Assembly: GCA_017501665.1 (NCBI GenBank)
Contig: JAFVWM010000036.1
Coordinates: 124,001-188,000 of the forward strand
From: Alphaproteobacteria bacterium
Lineage (GTDB): Bacteria; Pseudomonadota; Alphaproteobacteria; RF32; CAG-239
DNA length: 64,000 bases
Direction: 5' to 3'
The notes under the pieces are model-generated. The model did not search any database. It was not told the origin of the DNA and worked only from the letters and a program-made list of their open reading frames with translations. The first letter of the stretch is position 1, and each line of letters opens with the position of its first letter. Positions 14,789-23,612 of this stretch are shown here, in pieces. A program made the position numbers and the translations under genes.

Positions 14789-17179
14789 TTATGCATCACG
14801 CAATTGCGCATTACATTTTGTTTTTACAGCTTGTTCTACTTTACTCATCAACACTTCCAAATCCTTATCACTAAATGTAGCTTCAACAGGTTGGAAAGTA
14901 ATACTCAAAGCAATCGATTTTTTGTTCTCTGAAAGGTTTTCACCCTCATAAACATCAAACACTCTAACATCGTTAATATAGCGTCTGTCGGCTGTTTTAG
15001 CGGCAACAATCACATCATCAGCCTTAATCGTTTTATCAACAATAAACGCCATATCCTTATCAACCTGTTGAAACTGTGATAATTCAAGTTTTTTCTTAGC
15101 TTTGCCTTGAGAAACGCGAGGAAGCGGAATATTATCAACAAACACTTCAAAAGCCACTACTCGTTGCTTAATGCCGAATTGCTTTAATATCATCGGATGA
15201 ATTTCACCAAAATAAGCCACAACATTAGCTCCCAAACGAAAAACACCGCTTCTTCCGGGGTGATAATAGCTTGGCGCATCAAGCGAAATCTTAACCGAAT
15301 CATAAGGTCCGTTGGCAGCAGCAATTACAGCCAGAGCATCAGCTTTAACATCAAACACATCAAATTGACGTTCATCTTTAAGCCAATGTTTTTTAGATAT
15401 CTGACCACATCTGATACCGCCGGCAACAAGCTTTTGTTCTCCCGGTTTTACACCATAAAATTCGGGACCGACTTCAAACAAACTGACATTACCATAACCT
15501 CTGGCAATATTATTTTTACATCCCAACAACAAATTAACCAAAACCGACGGACGCATTTCATCCATTTCGGCTGTAATCGGATTGCATATTAATATCGGCT
15601 CATTACCTTTTCTGAAATCTTTAGCCAATTTCGAATCGGTAAAACTCCAAGTAACCGTTTCCAACATACCTCTTGATGCCAGCTCATGTTTCACTGTGAC
15701 AACTCTGCGTTGAACAGGAGATAATGTCTGTGTCGGGAAATAGGCCTTTGGCATAGATTCTGGCTTAATATTATCAAGCCCGATCATTCTGACCACCTCT
15801 TCAATAAGGTCATGCTCACCTTCAATATCACCGCGCCATGTCGGAGCAGTTGCAACGATTCTATCCCCTTCTTCTTTAGTCTCAAAACCGAGTGATATCA
15901 AAATCTCATTGATTTTGGCGGCACTCACCTCCATACCGATAAAGTTCTTAACTCTCTCCGGTCTGATATAAGTTGTAACCGGCTGATAATTTTCATCACC
16001 TGCCATTACCATTTCATGCACTTCACCGCCACAAATTCGCAATATCAAATCTGTTGCATAATCAGAGCCCAATATATTAGACTTCGGATCAACCCATCTT
16101 TCATATCTGTATCGAGAATCCGAATCAATTTGGAATTTTCTGCCTGTTCTGGCGATACATACTGGATTAAAAGAAGCACATTCTACAAATACATTAACCG
16201 TATCTTCCGAACATCCTTTAGAATTACCGCCCATAATACCGGCAAGACATTGAATACCTTCTTCGTCGCAAATTCCCAAAGATTGATTATCAAGATTATA
16301 AACTTTGTCTTCCAAAGATATAAAACCTTCTTCATCTTTAGCCATACGCACACAGATATCACCTTTAAGTTTGTCTGCATCAAAGACGTGTAACGGACGA
16401 GCCATATCATAGTTAATATAATTGGTAATATCTACTAAAGGAGAAATCGAACGCAAACCGATTGCAGTCAATCGGTCTTTCATCCATTTCGGTGTTTCAG
16501 CCTTATTATTAACCCCTTTAATATAACGACCTACATATGTCGGACAGGCTTTTAAATCTTCAATTTTTACTTTAATTGGTGATTCTAATGTGCTGTTATG
16601 CTTTGTGATATTTAAGGGTTTCAGTTTTCCTAAACCGGCAGCCGCCAAATCTCTGGCCACTCCTCTGACACCTAAGCATTCTGCTCTGTTAGGAGTAATT
16701 GCAATTTCAATTACCGGATCAGCCTTATAAACTTCAGCCAAAGTCAACCCGATTGGTGCTGTTTGCGGAAGCTCGATAATACCATTATGATCACTTCCCA
16801 CACCGATCTCATCTTCGGCACACATCATACCGAAACTTTCAACACCTCTGACCTTACCTACTTTTATTTTTTCATTAAACAACGGAATATATGCCCCTAC
16901 ATGAGCCAATACACCTATCATACCTTTTTTTACATTCGGTGCACCACAAACGATTTGCAATATTTCATTACCGTCATTAACTTTCAAAACGTGTAAATGA
17001 TCAGAATTCGGATGATCTTCAACCTCTTCAATACGAGCCGTTGTAAACCCCTCCATATTTTCAAAAGGATTAACAACCTCTTCTACTTCCAAACCGATTT
17101 TGGTAAGAGTTTCGACAATTTTATCAACACTTGCTTCTGTGTCCAAATGTTCTTTCAGCCAAGATAATGTAAATTTCAT
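14789..17179 (-). CDS. pheT: Phenylalanyl-tRNA synthetase beta subunit
   Basis: 796 residues, full length for bacterial PheT. In order: tRNA-binding EMAP domain (VEDHPNSDHLHVLKVN..., EsxGMMCAEDEIG), the B3/B4 editing domain (NRAECLGVRGVARDLAA, SPLVDITNYINYDMARPLHVFDADKL), B5 and the catalytic-like core, and a C-terminal ferredoxin-fold anticodon-binding domain (ELSQFQQVDKDMAFIVD...). With PheS it charges tRNA-Phe. It begins 14 nt after the pheS stop. Confidence 0.96.
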   Translation of the reverse strand: MKFTLSWLKEHLDTEASVDKIVETLTKIGLEVEEVVNPFENMEGFTTARIEEVEDHPNSDHLHVLKVNDGNEILQIVCGAPNVKKGMIGVLAHVGAYIPLFNEKIKVGKVRGVESFGMMCAEDEIGVGSDHNGIIELPQTAPIGLTLAEVYKADPVIEIAITPNRAECLGVRGVARDLAAAGLGKLKPLNITKHNSTLESPIKVKIEDLKACPTYVGRYIKGVNNKAETPKWMKDRLTAIGLRSISPLVDITNYINYDMARPLHVFDADKLKGDICVRMAKDEEGFISLEDKVYNLDNQSLGICDEEGIQCLAGIMGGNSKGCSEDTVNVFVECASFNPVCIARTGRKFQIDSDSRYRYERWVDPKSNILGSDYATDLILRICGGEVHEMVMAGDENYQPVTTYIRPERVKNFIGMEVSAAKINEILISLGFETKEEGDRIVATAPTWRGDIEGEHDLIEEVVRMIGLDNIKPESMPKAYFPTQTLSPVQRRVVTVKHELASRGMLETVTWSFTDSKLAKDFRKGNEPILICNPITAEMDEMRPSVLVNLLLGCKNNIARGYGNVSLFEVGPEFYGVKPGEQKLVAGGIRCGQISKKHWLKDERQFDVFDVKADALAVIAAANGPYDSVKISLDAPSYYHPGRSGVFRLGANVVAYFGEIHPMILKQFGIKQRVVAFEVFVDNIPLPRVSQGKAKKKLELSQFQQVDKDMAFIVDKTIKADDVIVAAKTADRRYINDVRVFDVYEGENLSENKKSIALSITFQPVEATFSDKDLEVLMSKVEQAVKTKCNAQLRDA

Positions 17180-17193
17180 CTTTCATTCTCCCT

Positions 17194-18297
17194 TTATCTT
17201 ACCAAACCGCCATTATTACTTAAACCACCCGTCATTGATGATTCATCTAAAGGCATAAATCCGTAGTGTTTAAGCCAACGAATATCCGATTCAAAAAATG
17301 TACGCAAATCAGGAATACCATATTTAAGCATTGCCAATCTGTCCAACCCCAAACCAAAAGCAAACCCCTGATATTCCTCCGGATCTATTCCACAAGCTTT
17401 CAAAACATTAGGATGTACCATACCGCAACCCAAAATCTCTAACCAATCATCACCGGCACCGATTTTTAACTCGGTTTTACTCTTCTTGCAACCAATATCC
17501 ATTTCGGCCGATGGTTCCGTAAACGGAAAATACGACGGACGATACCTTACCGGCAATTCATCAACCTCAAAAAATGTTTTCACAAAATCATACAAACAAC
17601 CTTTTAAATGAGCAAACGACGTTGTCTTATCGATAACCAAACCCTCTACCTGATGGAACATTGGAGTATGGGTTGCATCATAATCCGAACGATAAGTTCT
17701 TCCCGGCGCAATAATTCTGATAGGAGGCTGTTTTTTCTCCATTGTTCTGATTTGTACGGCCGAAGTTTGTGTCCTTACAACATAACTGTCATCAAAGTTA
17801 TCGCTTTCCGGATTAGCAATATAAAAAGTATCTTGCATTTGTCTTGCCGGATGGTTTGCCGGAGTGTTTAATGCATTAAAATTATGGAATTGATCTTCAA
17901 TATCAGGTCCGTCGGCAATTTCAAATCCCATTTCACCGAAAATTGCCACAACTTCTTCATAAATTTTTGATACCGGATGAATACGCCCGATATTTTCTTC
18001 TCTGACCGGTAATGTAACATCGATAGTTTCTTTTGCTAATTTTTCATTTAGTTCTCTAACAAATAAATCTTGCTTTTTTGTTTCTAATGCCTTTTCAATC
18101 TCTGATTTAATCACATTAAGCATTTGTCCCATCTGCTTTTTTTCTTCTACAGACAAAAGCGCTAATTTTTTCATTTCTTCGGTTAATGCGCCTTTTTTAC
18201 CCATAACCGAAACTTTAATATCTTCAAGAGATTTTACATCCGAAGCTTCATTAATTTGTTTCAAAGTTGTTTGTTTTAATTGTTCAATATTATCCAT
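17194..18297 (-). CDS. pheS: Phenylalanyl-tRNA synthetase alpha subunit
   Basis: 367 residues. An N-terminal coiled coil (residues 1-90) is followed by the class II catalytic core: HPARQMQDTFY, RTQTSAVQIRTM, APGRTYRSDYDATHTPMFHQVEGLV (motif 2), FTEPSAEMDI and GFAFGLGLDRLAMLKYGIPDLR (motif 3). The Ala/Gly position governing Phe analogue specificity is in GFAFG. First gene of a pheST pair downstream of rpmI-rplT, with a terminator-like hairpin only ~30 nt before its start. Confidence 0.96.
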   Translation of the reverse strand: MDNIEQLKQTTLKQINEASDVKSLEDIKVSVMGKKGALTEEMKKLALLSVEEKKQMGQMLNVIKSEIEKALETKKQDLFVRELNEKLAKETIDVTLPVREENIGRIHPVSKIYEEVVAIFGEMGFEIADGPDIEDQFHNFNALNTPANHPARQMQDTFYIANPESDNFDDSYVVRTQTSAVQIRTMEKKQPPIRIIAPGRTYRSDYDATHTPMFHQVEGLVIDKTTSFAHLKGCLYDFVKTFFEVDELPVRYRPSYFPFTEPSAEMDIGCKKSKTELKIGAGDDWLEILGCGMVHPNVLKACGIDPEEYQGFAFGLGLDRLAMLKYGIPDLRTFFESDIRWLKHYGFMPLDESSMTGGLSNNGGLVR

Positions 18298-18324
18298 AAT
18301 TTCACCATTTTTTAATTTAAAAAC

Positions 18325-18364
18325 AAAAGGATCCTAACCTGATTGCTCAAGTAGGACCCTTTTT
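18325..18364 (-). terminator. Terminator or attenuator between rplT and pheS
   Basis: On the minus strand AAAGGGTCCTACTTGA pairs with TCAGGTTAGGATCCTTT through about 16 bp (two or three G-U), closed by a GCAA tetraloop and followed by TTTTGTTTTT. It lies 22 nt past the rplT stop and about 28 nt before pheS, leaving almost no room for a separate pheST promoter. A TATAAT at 18365-18370 lacks a -35 box. This makes conditional read-through likely. Confidence 0.7.
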
Positions 18365-18386
18365 ATTATAAAATTTTTCTCGAAAA

Positions 18387-18746
18387 TTATTTGCTTAAAG
18401 AAGCCTTAACTTGGTCAACCAATTTAGCGAAAGTTTCGGGCTCTTTAACAGCGATATCGGCCAATACTTTACGATCAAGCTCAATACCAGCTTTGGTGAG
18501 CCCGTTCATAAATCGAGAATAGGTCATATCATGCAAGCGAGTGGCTGCGTTAATACGTTGTATCCACAAGCTACGGAAATTTCTTTTCTTAGCACGTCTG
18601 TCGCGATAAGCATATTGTAAAGCTTTTTCAACTTTTTCAACTGCAACGCGGTAAACGTTTTTATTACGGCCACGATAGCCTTTAGCCATCGACAACACTT
18701 TTTTGTGACGAGCGTGAGCTGTTACACCTCTTTTTACACGAGACAT
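18387..18746 (-). CDS. rplT: 50S ribosomal protein L20
   Basis: 119 residues, standard length. The N-terminus [18 protein letters not shown] and the block [22 protein letters not shown] are diagnostic. It binds 23S rRNA early in assembly and, in several bacteria, represses its own operon by binding the leader. It follows rpmI by 12 nt. infC, usually first in this operon, is not adjacent. Confidence 0.97.
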   Translation of the reverse strand: MSRVKRGVTAHARHKKVLSMAKGYRGRNKNVYRVAVEKVEKALQYAYRDRRAKKRNFRSLWIQRINAATRLHDMTYSRFMNGLTKAGIELDRKVLADIAVKEPETFAKLVDQVKASLSK

Positions 18747-18758
18747 TCTTCTATACTC

Positions 18759-18956
18759 CTACAAATATGGTAAAAACTGTTTAACAATCTTAACATCAAC
18801 ATCAGCAACCAATGTTGAACCGCGAGCTTGTCTTTTCATTTTTTGTGTTTTGCAGAAGAGGCAGTGTCTCTTGTAAGCAAAATTTCTTTTCAATTTACCT
18901 GTACCGGTAACGCTAAAGCGTTTTTTTACGGCACTTTTAGTTTTCATTTTTGGCAT
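18759..18956 (-). CDS. rpmI: 50S ribosomal protein L35
   Basis: 65 residues, MPKMKTKSAVKKRFSVTGTGKLK start and an Arg/Lys-rich body, diagnostic of L35. First gene of the rpmI-rplT unit. GAAAGGGAT lies about 7 nt before ATG. The transcript seems to start at 19028, giving a leader of about 70 nt. Confidence 0.96.
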   Translation of the reverse strand: MPKMKTKSAVKKRFSVTGTGKLKRNFAYKRHCLFCKTQKMKRQARGSTLVADVDVKIVKQFLPYL

Positions 18957-19063
18957 TTTAAATCCCTTTCAAATATTTGGATCATTTAGGAGTCGACAGG
19001 CATACCAACAGCCCGCCCACTCGGTTCAAACGCACTTATAAAGCTTTTTGCTTCAAAAATCAA
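18957..19063 (-). promoter_or_regulatory. rpmI-rplT promoter and structured leader
   Basis: TTGATT (19058-19063), a 17-bp spacer and TATAAG (19035-19040) form a good sigma-70 promoter on the minus strand. The roughly 70-nt leader contains GC-rich complementary segments unusual for this AT-rich genome (GAGT...ACTC enclosing GGGC...GCCT, about 18986-19018). L20 autoregulation through such a leader is known in other bacteria; here it is inference. Confidence 0.45.
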
Positions 19064-19099
19064 GCATTTTTTTCATCAAAAGCTCTACAAATCACCAAC

Positions 19100-19774
19100 T
19101 TATTTGGTTGATGTTTTTTTCTTTATTGCTTTTTCAGCCTGTTTCTTTTCTTTAACTGCAACTCGGACATCTTTTTGAGCTTCTTTTTTCTTAACTTTCA
19201 TCTTTTTTTCATTATCTTTACGCTTAACAACCGCTTTTTTACACTCATACATTTTTTTAGCATGTGCGGCGACAGCCTCTTCAACTATCGGCATATTGCA
19301 AGAGTCATCTTCTATCAATTTAAACTTATTATTCAGGCATCCTGCAAACGTTTTTTTATTAAGAAATACATAAAATGCCGCCATAACAAAAGAAAACAAT
19401 ACGCATGCCACTTTTACAACCGTCAAAATCGAAAAAGGTGTTACCAAAGTCAAAATCAAACCATCGATCGTAACATATCCGCTAAATACTGCTATCATAC
19501 TGTATATCATAGCAATTAAAAATACCAAAACAGATAAATAAGGAACCCAACCGACAAAGATTAAAAATGTCGTTGTAATCGGTAATTTATTCATTAATTT
19601 ATCCAACCATTTAATAGGCTTTATAAAATTCATCGGTATAAGGAAAATAGTTAAAAACAATGACAATACAAAATCTGTAAAATATGTCTCAAAAGTGTCT
19701 ATATATCCTAAAATCAACGATATTATCCAATACATACCACCTAATAATAGACTTTGTTTCCAATATATACTCAT
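19100..19774 (-). CDS. Polytopic membrane protein with Lys-rich tail
   Basis: 224 residues: about four or five hydrophobic segments in the first 135 residues (including LILGYIDTFETYFTDFVLSLFL and PYLSVLVFLIAMIYSMIAVF), then a charged cytoplasmic tail of nearly 60 residues, half of it Lys (VKRKDNEKKMKVKKKEAQKDVR). A single Cys pair lies in the loop near residues 144-158. The family is not recognised. It is 17 nt upstream-to-downstream from lolD on the same strand, so it could be the last gene of a lol operon. Confidence 0.6.
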   Translation of the reverse strand: MSIYWKQSLLLGGMYWIISLILGYIDTFETYFTDFVLSLFLTIFLIPMNFIKPIKWLDKLMNKLPITTTFLIFVGWVPYLSVLVFLIAMIYSMIAVFSGYVTIDGLILTLVTPFSILTVVKVACVLFSFVMAAFYVFLNKKTFAGCLNNKFKLIEDDSCNMPIVEEAVAAHAKKMYECKKAVVKRKDNEKKMKVKKKEAQKDVRVAVKEKKQAEKAIKKKTSTK

Positions 19775-19790
19775 ATCATTACTCCTTATT

Positions 19791-20513
19791 CTAATAAAAA
19801 TTTTCTACACTAACAAATTTTTCAGCTCGCAGATCCATCAATTTTCCTTCTTCCAATCGTACTTTTCTATCCATACGATCGGCCAGATCAAAATTATGCG
19901 TAGCAACTAAAGCACTTAACCCTGTTTCCTTTACAACAGATAACAACTCATTAAACACTATTTCCGATGTTTTGGGATCCAGATTACCCGTAGGTTCATC
20001 AGCCAATAACAGTTTTGGTGTATTTGCCAAAGCTCTGGCTATGGCAACTCTTTGTTGTTCGCCTCCGGACATCTCTGAGGGCCTGTGTTTTAAGCGTTTT
20101 TCTAACCCCATCTTCTTAAGTAACCATTTAGCAAATTCTCTTGCATCTTTTTCTTTTTTACCGGCAATAAGTTGCGGTAACATCACATTTTCCAAAGCAT
20201 CAAAATCAGGTAATAAATTATGATACTGATACACAAAACCCAAACTATCGCGTCTTAAAGATGTTCTTATCATATCATTTAATGAAGAACACTTTTGTCC
20301 TTCAATATAAATATCACCTTTAGTAGGCTTTTCCAACAATCCTGCCAATTGCAACAAAGTGGATTTCCCCGAACCTGACGGTCCTACCAATGCAATTATT
20401 TCGCCTTTTTCGACATCCAAATTTATGCCTCGTAAAACCTGCAAAGTTTGATTGCCTTGCTTAAACGAACGATATACATTTTTTAATTCTAATATCGGCA
20501 CATTTTTATTCAT
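19791..20513 (-). CDS. lolD: Lipoprotein-releasing ABC transporter ATPase
   Basis: 240 residues. Walker A GPSGSGKSTLLQLAGLLEKP, signature MSGGEQQRVAIARALA, Walker B LLLADEPTGNLDPKTS and the H-loop VATHNFDLA are complete, with the MacB/LolD spacing. It powers release of outer-membrane lipoproteins from the inner membrane to LolA. It overlaps the end of the permease gene by 8 bp. Confidence 0.93.
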   Translation of the reverse strand: MNKNVPILELKNVYRSFKQGNQTLQVLRGINLDVEKGEIIALVGPSGSGKSTLLQLAGLLEKPTKGDIYIEGQKCSSLNDMIRTSLRRDSLGFVYQYHNLLPDFDALENVMLPQLIAGKKEKDAREFAKWLLKKMGLEKRLKHRPSEMSGGEQQRVAIARALANTPKLLLADEPTGNLDPKTSEIVFNELLSVVKETGLSALVATHNFDLADRMDRKVRLEEGKLMDLRAEKFVSVENFY

Positions 20514-21753
20514 AACGTAAAGCCTCCACCGGATCAGTTTTTGAAGCCCGCCACGAAGGATACAAAGTAGCGCTGAATGATAAAATTATTGATATAACAA
20601 CAACACTCAAAACCTCTGTCGTATCAATTTTTGCCGGCAATTTTGACAAGAAATAAATTTCTGCCGAAAATAAATCGCGTCCTAATATTGCTTGCAATCC
20701 TTGACGAATTGTTTCGATATTTTCACAAAACAAAACACCTAACACTAAACCCAACAATGTACCGACAACACCGATAAAGGCTCCATCCATAAAAAAGATT
20801 CGCATAATCATTCCTTTGGTTGCCCCCATCGTTCTTAACACCGCAACATCTCTACTTTTGTCTTTTACCAACATAATTAAACCTGTAATAATGTTAAAAG
20901 CAGCCACAACAATTATTAAGGTCAAAATAATAAACATCACGTTACGTTCAACTTCCAAAGCATTAAAAAATGCCGAATTACTTTGTTTCCAATCATATAT
21001 ATAAGCGTTAGAACCAATACTGTGTTCTAAGGAATCTTTAACTGATTTTAAGAATTTATCATCATCAATAGTCACATCAATATGAGTAACCACACCTTTA
21101 AGACCAAAATAAACTTGAGCCGCTTCTAAAGGCATAAATACAAAATTTGAATCGTACTCATACATTCCGGAATCAAACAATCCTACAACCTGATATGATT
21201 TCATTCTCGGAACAGAGCCGAAAGCGGTAACTTTTCCGTTAGGAGAAAGTAGCGTAATTTTATCTCCTTCGGTTATCCCCATTTTTCTGGCCAATCTGAT
21301 ACCCAAAATTACACTATCGCCTTCAAAATACTTCATATCAATGTTTTTAACAGCCTCAGCCATTGCTCGTTTTTTTAATAAATCTTCTTTTGTAATTCCC
21401 CTTACCATCGCCCCTTCGGCTGATTTTCCCGAAGTAATCAACAGCTGATTTTCAATCATCGGAACAACTGTTTTAACATTAGAAATTTCATTTATTTCTT
21501 TAATGGCTTCTTTATAATTATTAAACGGATAACCGTTTGGAGCAACAATACCGATATGACCGTTCATACCTAAAATACGACCCAAAAGTTCTTCCCTAAA
21601 ACCATTCATAACACTCATAACAATAATAAGAGTAGCCACGCCCAAAGCAATTCCCGTAAAAGCAAATGCCGTAATTACGGATATAAATCCTTCTTTCCTT
21701 TTAGCCCTCAAATATCTCCCGGCCGTCATTCTCTCAAATTTACCAAAAATCAT
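20506..21753 (-). CDS. lolC: Lipoprotein-releasing ABC transporter permease
   Basis: 415 residues with the LolC/E plan: membrane helix 1 (GFISVITAFAFTGIALGVATLIIVMSVMNGF), a large periplasmic domain, and three C-terminal helices. The motif MNGFREELLGRILGMNGHI is family-specific, and RTMGATKGMIMRIFFMDG lies in the coupling region. Only one permease gene is present, so LolC/E is probably a homodimer (the LolF-type situation known in alphaproteobacteria). The symbol is conventional. Confidence 0.92.
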   Translation of the reverse strand: MIFGKFERMTAGRYLRAKRKEGFISVITAFAFTGIALGVATLIIVMSVMNGFREELLGRILGMNGHIGIVAPNGYPFNNYKEAIKEINEISNVKTVVPMIENQLLITSGKSAEGAMVRGITKEDLLKKRAMAEAVKNIDMKYFEGDSVILGIRLARKMGITEGDKITLLSPNGKVTAFGSVPRMKSYQVVGLFDSGMYEYDSNFVFMPLEAAQVYFGLKGVVTHIDVTIDDDKFLKSVKDSLEHSIGSNAYIYDWKQSNSAFFNALEVERNVMFIILTLIIVVAAFNIITGLIMLVKDKSRDVAVLRTMGATKGMIMRIFFMDGAFIGVVGTLLGLVLGVLFCENIETIRQGLQAILGRDLFSAEIYFLSKLPAKIDTTEVLSVVVISIILSFSATLYPSWRASKTDPVEALRYE

Positions 21754-21843
21754 AAAACCACGTTACCCCAAAAAACAATTGATGTAAAACTTATATTATC
21801 TTTACACATAACTTACAACAATCAATAATGAGTTATTCAACAA

Positions 21844-21872
21844 AAAGCTCCGATTATTCAAACCGAAGCTTT
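21844..21872 (-). terminator. Terminator after the FlaF-type gene
   Basis: A 12-bp stem AAAGCTTCGGTT / AATCGGAGCTTT (two G-U) and TTTTTG on the minus strand, 16 nt past the stop at 21888. Confidence 0.8.
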
Positions 21873-21887
21873 ACATTTTATATAAGC

Positions 21888-22547
21888 TTATCTATGCCCT
21901 ATAAGACCTTCTGAAATATGTTTGTTAATCGTTACAAAACTGTCTAGCAATTTTTCATCTATTGCATCTAAATTTTGCCCTAACTTAATCGTATTTACAG
22001 ATACATAATCAGCTAACTTAATCAAATTATTTCTAATGCCTTCCGGCAAATGCGTTTTTCCTTCTTTCATTAAAGTTTTTATCATAAGCCACATTTTTTG
22101 ATTATTATCCAAAACTTCCACCAACAGTTCTTTATTTTTACTTTTGTAAGCCTCCACCAAATCCAAACCGTTTTTGGCAATATAGTAGGCCTCTTGTTGT
22201 GCTATATTAATATTAACAGATTCCAGCAATCCTTCTGCTATTTGGTTATTTATATTAGCCAATGTCTTATAAGTTTCTTCTTTCATATCAACACCACGAC
22301 AAACACTAACCATTTCAACATACTTTGAAAGTTTGTCCAAATTATTTTTTATATCAACCGGCAACAAATTGTTTTTATTCTTAAGATAAGAATCTATCTC
22401 AATCCACATTTTCATATTTTCATCCAAAATCAAAGACTTATACCTAACATCATTTGAAACCGAAGCTTTTTCCAAATGTTGAGCATATTCTTTTAATAAA
22501 GTCGCCTCTTTTTTTGCCTCTTCAATTTGATTATCTATATCTATCAT
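21888..22547 (-). CDS. Tandem-duplicated FlaF-like flagellar regulator
   Basis: 219 residues made of two homologous halves of about 105 residues. Half 1 has LDENMKMW, LPVDIKNNLDKLSKYV and LANINNQIAEGL; half 2 has LDNNQKMW, LPEGIRNNLIKLADYV and FVTINKHISEGL. These match the FlaF family pattern (..N..LW.....LP..L...L..LS.FV......I..N..IA.GL). FlaF is an alphaproteobacterial protein of about 115-130 residues that works with FlbT on flagellin expression and secretion. A fused double form is unusual. It lies at the end of the flg block, behind a long structured leader. No flbT or flagellin gene is in the window. Confidence 0.75.
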   Translation of the reverse strand: MIDIDNQIEEAKKEATLLKEYAQHLEKASVSNDVRYKSLILDENMKMWIEIDSYLKNKNNLLPVDIKNNLDKLSKYVEMVSVCRGVDMKEETYKTLANINNQIAEGLLESVNINIAQQEAYYIAKNGLDLVEAYKSKNKELLVEVLDNNQKMWLMIKTLMKEGKTHLPEGIRNNLIKLADYVSVNTIKLGQNLDAIDEKLLDSFVTINKHISEGLIGHR

Positions 22548-22598
22548 CCGTAAAATCCATATTAAAACAATTAAACCAAACTTTCTAAACCCATTTCA

Positions 22599-22689
22599 AA
22601 ACAAAGAAGGAAGTAAAAACTCAGTCCTAAAGCGATTGGGGAATAAAAAATGCTTAGGCATATAAATTTTAAACTTCCTTCCTTTGTTT
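22599..22689 (-). ncRNA. Long hairpin in the leader of the FlaF-type gene
   Basis: Arms AAACAAAGAAGGAAGT (22599-22614) and ACTTCCTTCCTTTGTTT (22673-22689) pair over 16 bp with one bulge; an inner CCTAAAGC/GCTTAGG stem adds to it. There is no T tract after it on the minus strand, so it is not a simple terminator. It begins about 50 nt before the start codon at 22547, which suggests post-transcriptional control. Confidence 0.5.
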
Positions 22690-22836
22690 GATGCAACCGA
22701 AATACTCTCGATCACACAATCTTTTTTAAGAAAAAATTGGGGAGATTTTTCCAAAAAAAAGCTTTATCACATAATAATAAGGGAAATGTTCTGATAATTA
22801 TTATTTTTATTTCAAATATAATATCATTTTTTTTAA

Positions 22837-23598
22837 TTAAAACGGTGCGACTATATCAAGAATTTGTCTGCCGTATCTTGGTTGTTGAACATCGGATATA
22901 ACCCCTTGACCTCCATACGAAACTCTAAGCTCTGCAATCTTGCTCGATTCAATGGTATTATCCGAAGAGATATCGGCACGTCTTATTATACCTTTCATCA
23001 TAAGCTGACGAACTTCATAACTGACCCTGATTTCCTGAGTACCCTCAATTACTAAATTTCCGTTCGGCAAAACTTGAGTAACCACCGCCGCCAAAGTAAC
23101 ATCAATATTTTCTTTTCTGTCAATTTTACCGTCACCGGCAATTTCTCTGTTTGAAGTAATATCAATCAAACCGTCTTTTGTAACTGTATCAGGGAAGACT
23201 TTTCCTAAATATTTTTCATACCCGAACACCGATCCGATACCCAAAGAATCCTTGTTATCATCACGATTTTGCTCCATTTCATTTTCCATCAAAGCATTAT
23301 CTTTAGCTGTAATCTTAACGGTAATAATATCACCGATTTTAGAAGCTCTCTGATCTTTGAAAAAACCGGCAGACCCTTGACTCCACAAAGAATTTGCTCC
23401 CTGTTTTTGCATCTCTTCAGTAGGCATAGGCATCGATACCGGCTCATAACCTTTTGCTAATATAGGATTTTCTATCGGTGACAATGGAGGCTCTTGACCG
23501 ACCTGAGCCAATCTTGACAACATACCGCAACCTGATAATGATGTCGCCATCATCAAGACAAGTGTATATTTAGCAATATTTTTATTAAGTATATACAT
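22837..23598 (-). CDS. flgH: Flagellar L-ring protein
   Basis: 253 residues. A lipoprotein signal (LMMATSLSGCG, Cys near residue 25) precedes the conserved core: ANSLWSQGSAGFFKDQRASKIGDIITVKI and NLVIEGTQEIRVSYEVRQLMMKGIIRRADIS, ending YGRQILDIVAPF. It forms the L ring around the rod in the outer membrane. ATG 23598 is preferred since GGGGGC lies 8 nt upstream; a TTG two codons earlier is too close. Confidence 0.95.
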   Translation of the reverse strand: MYILNKNIAKYTLVLMMATSLSGCGMLSRLAQVGQEPPLSPIENPILAKGYEPVSMPMPTEEMQKQGANSLWSQGSAGFFKDQRASKIGDIITVKITAKDNALMENEMEQNRDDNKDSLGIGSVFGYEKYLGKVFPDTVTKDGLIDITSNREIAGDGKIDRKENIDVTLAAVVTQVLPNGNLVIEGTQEIRVSYEVRQLMMKGIIRRADISSDNTIESSKIAELRVSYGGQGVISDVQQPRYGRQILDIVAPF

Positions 23599-23612
23599 TT
23601 TCAAAGCCCCCG

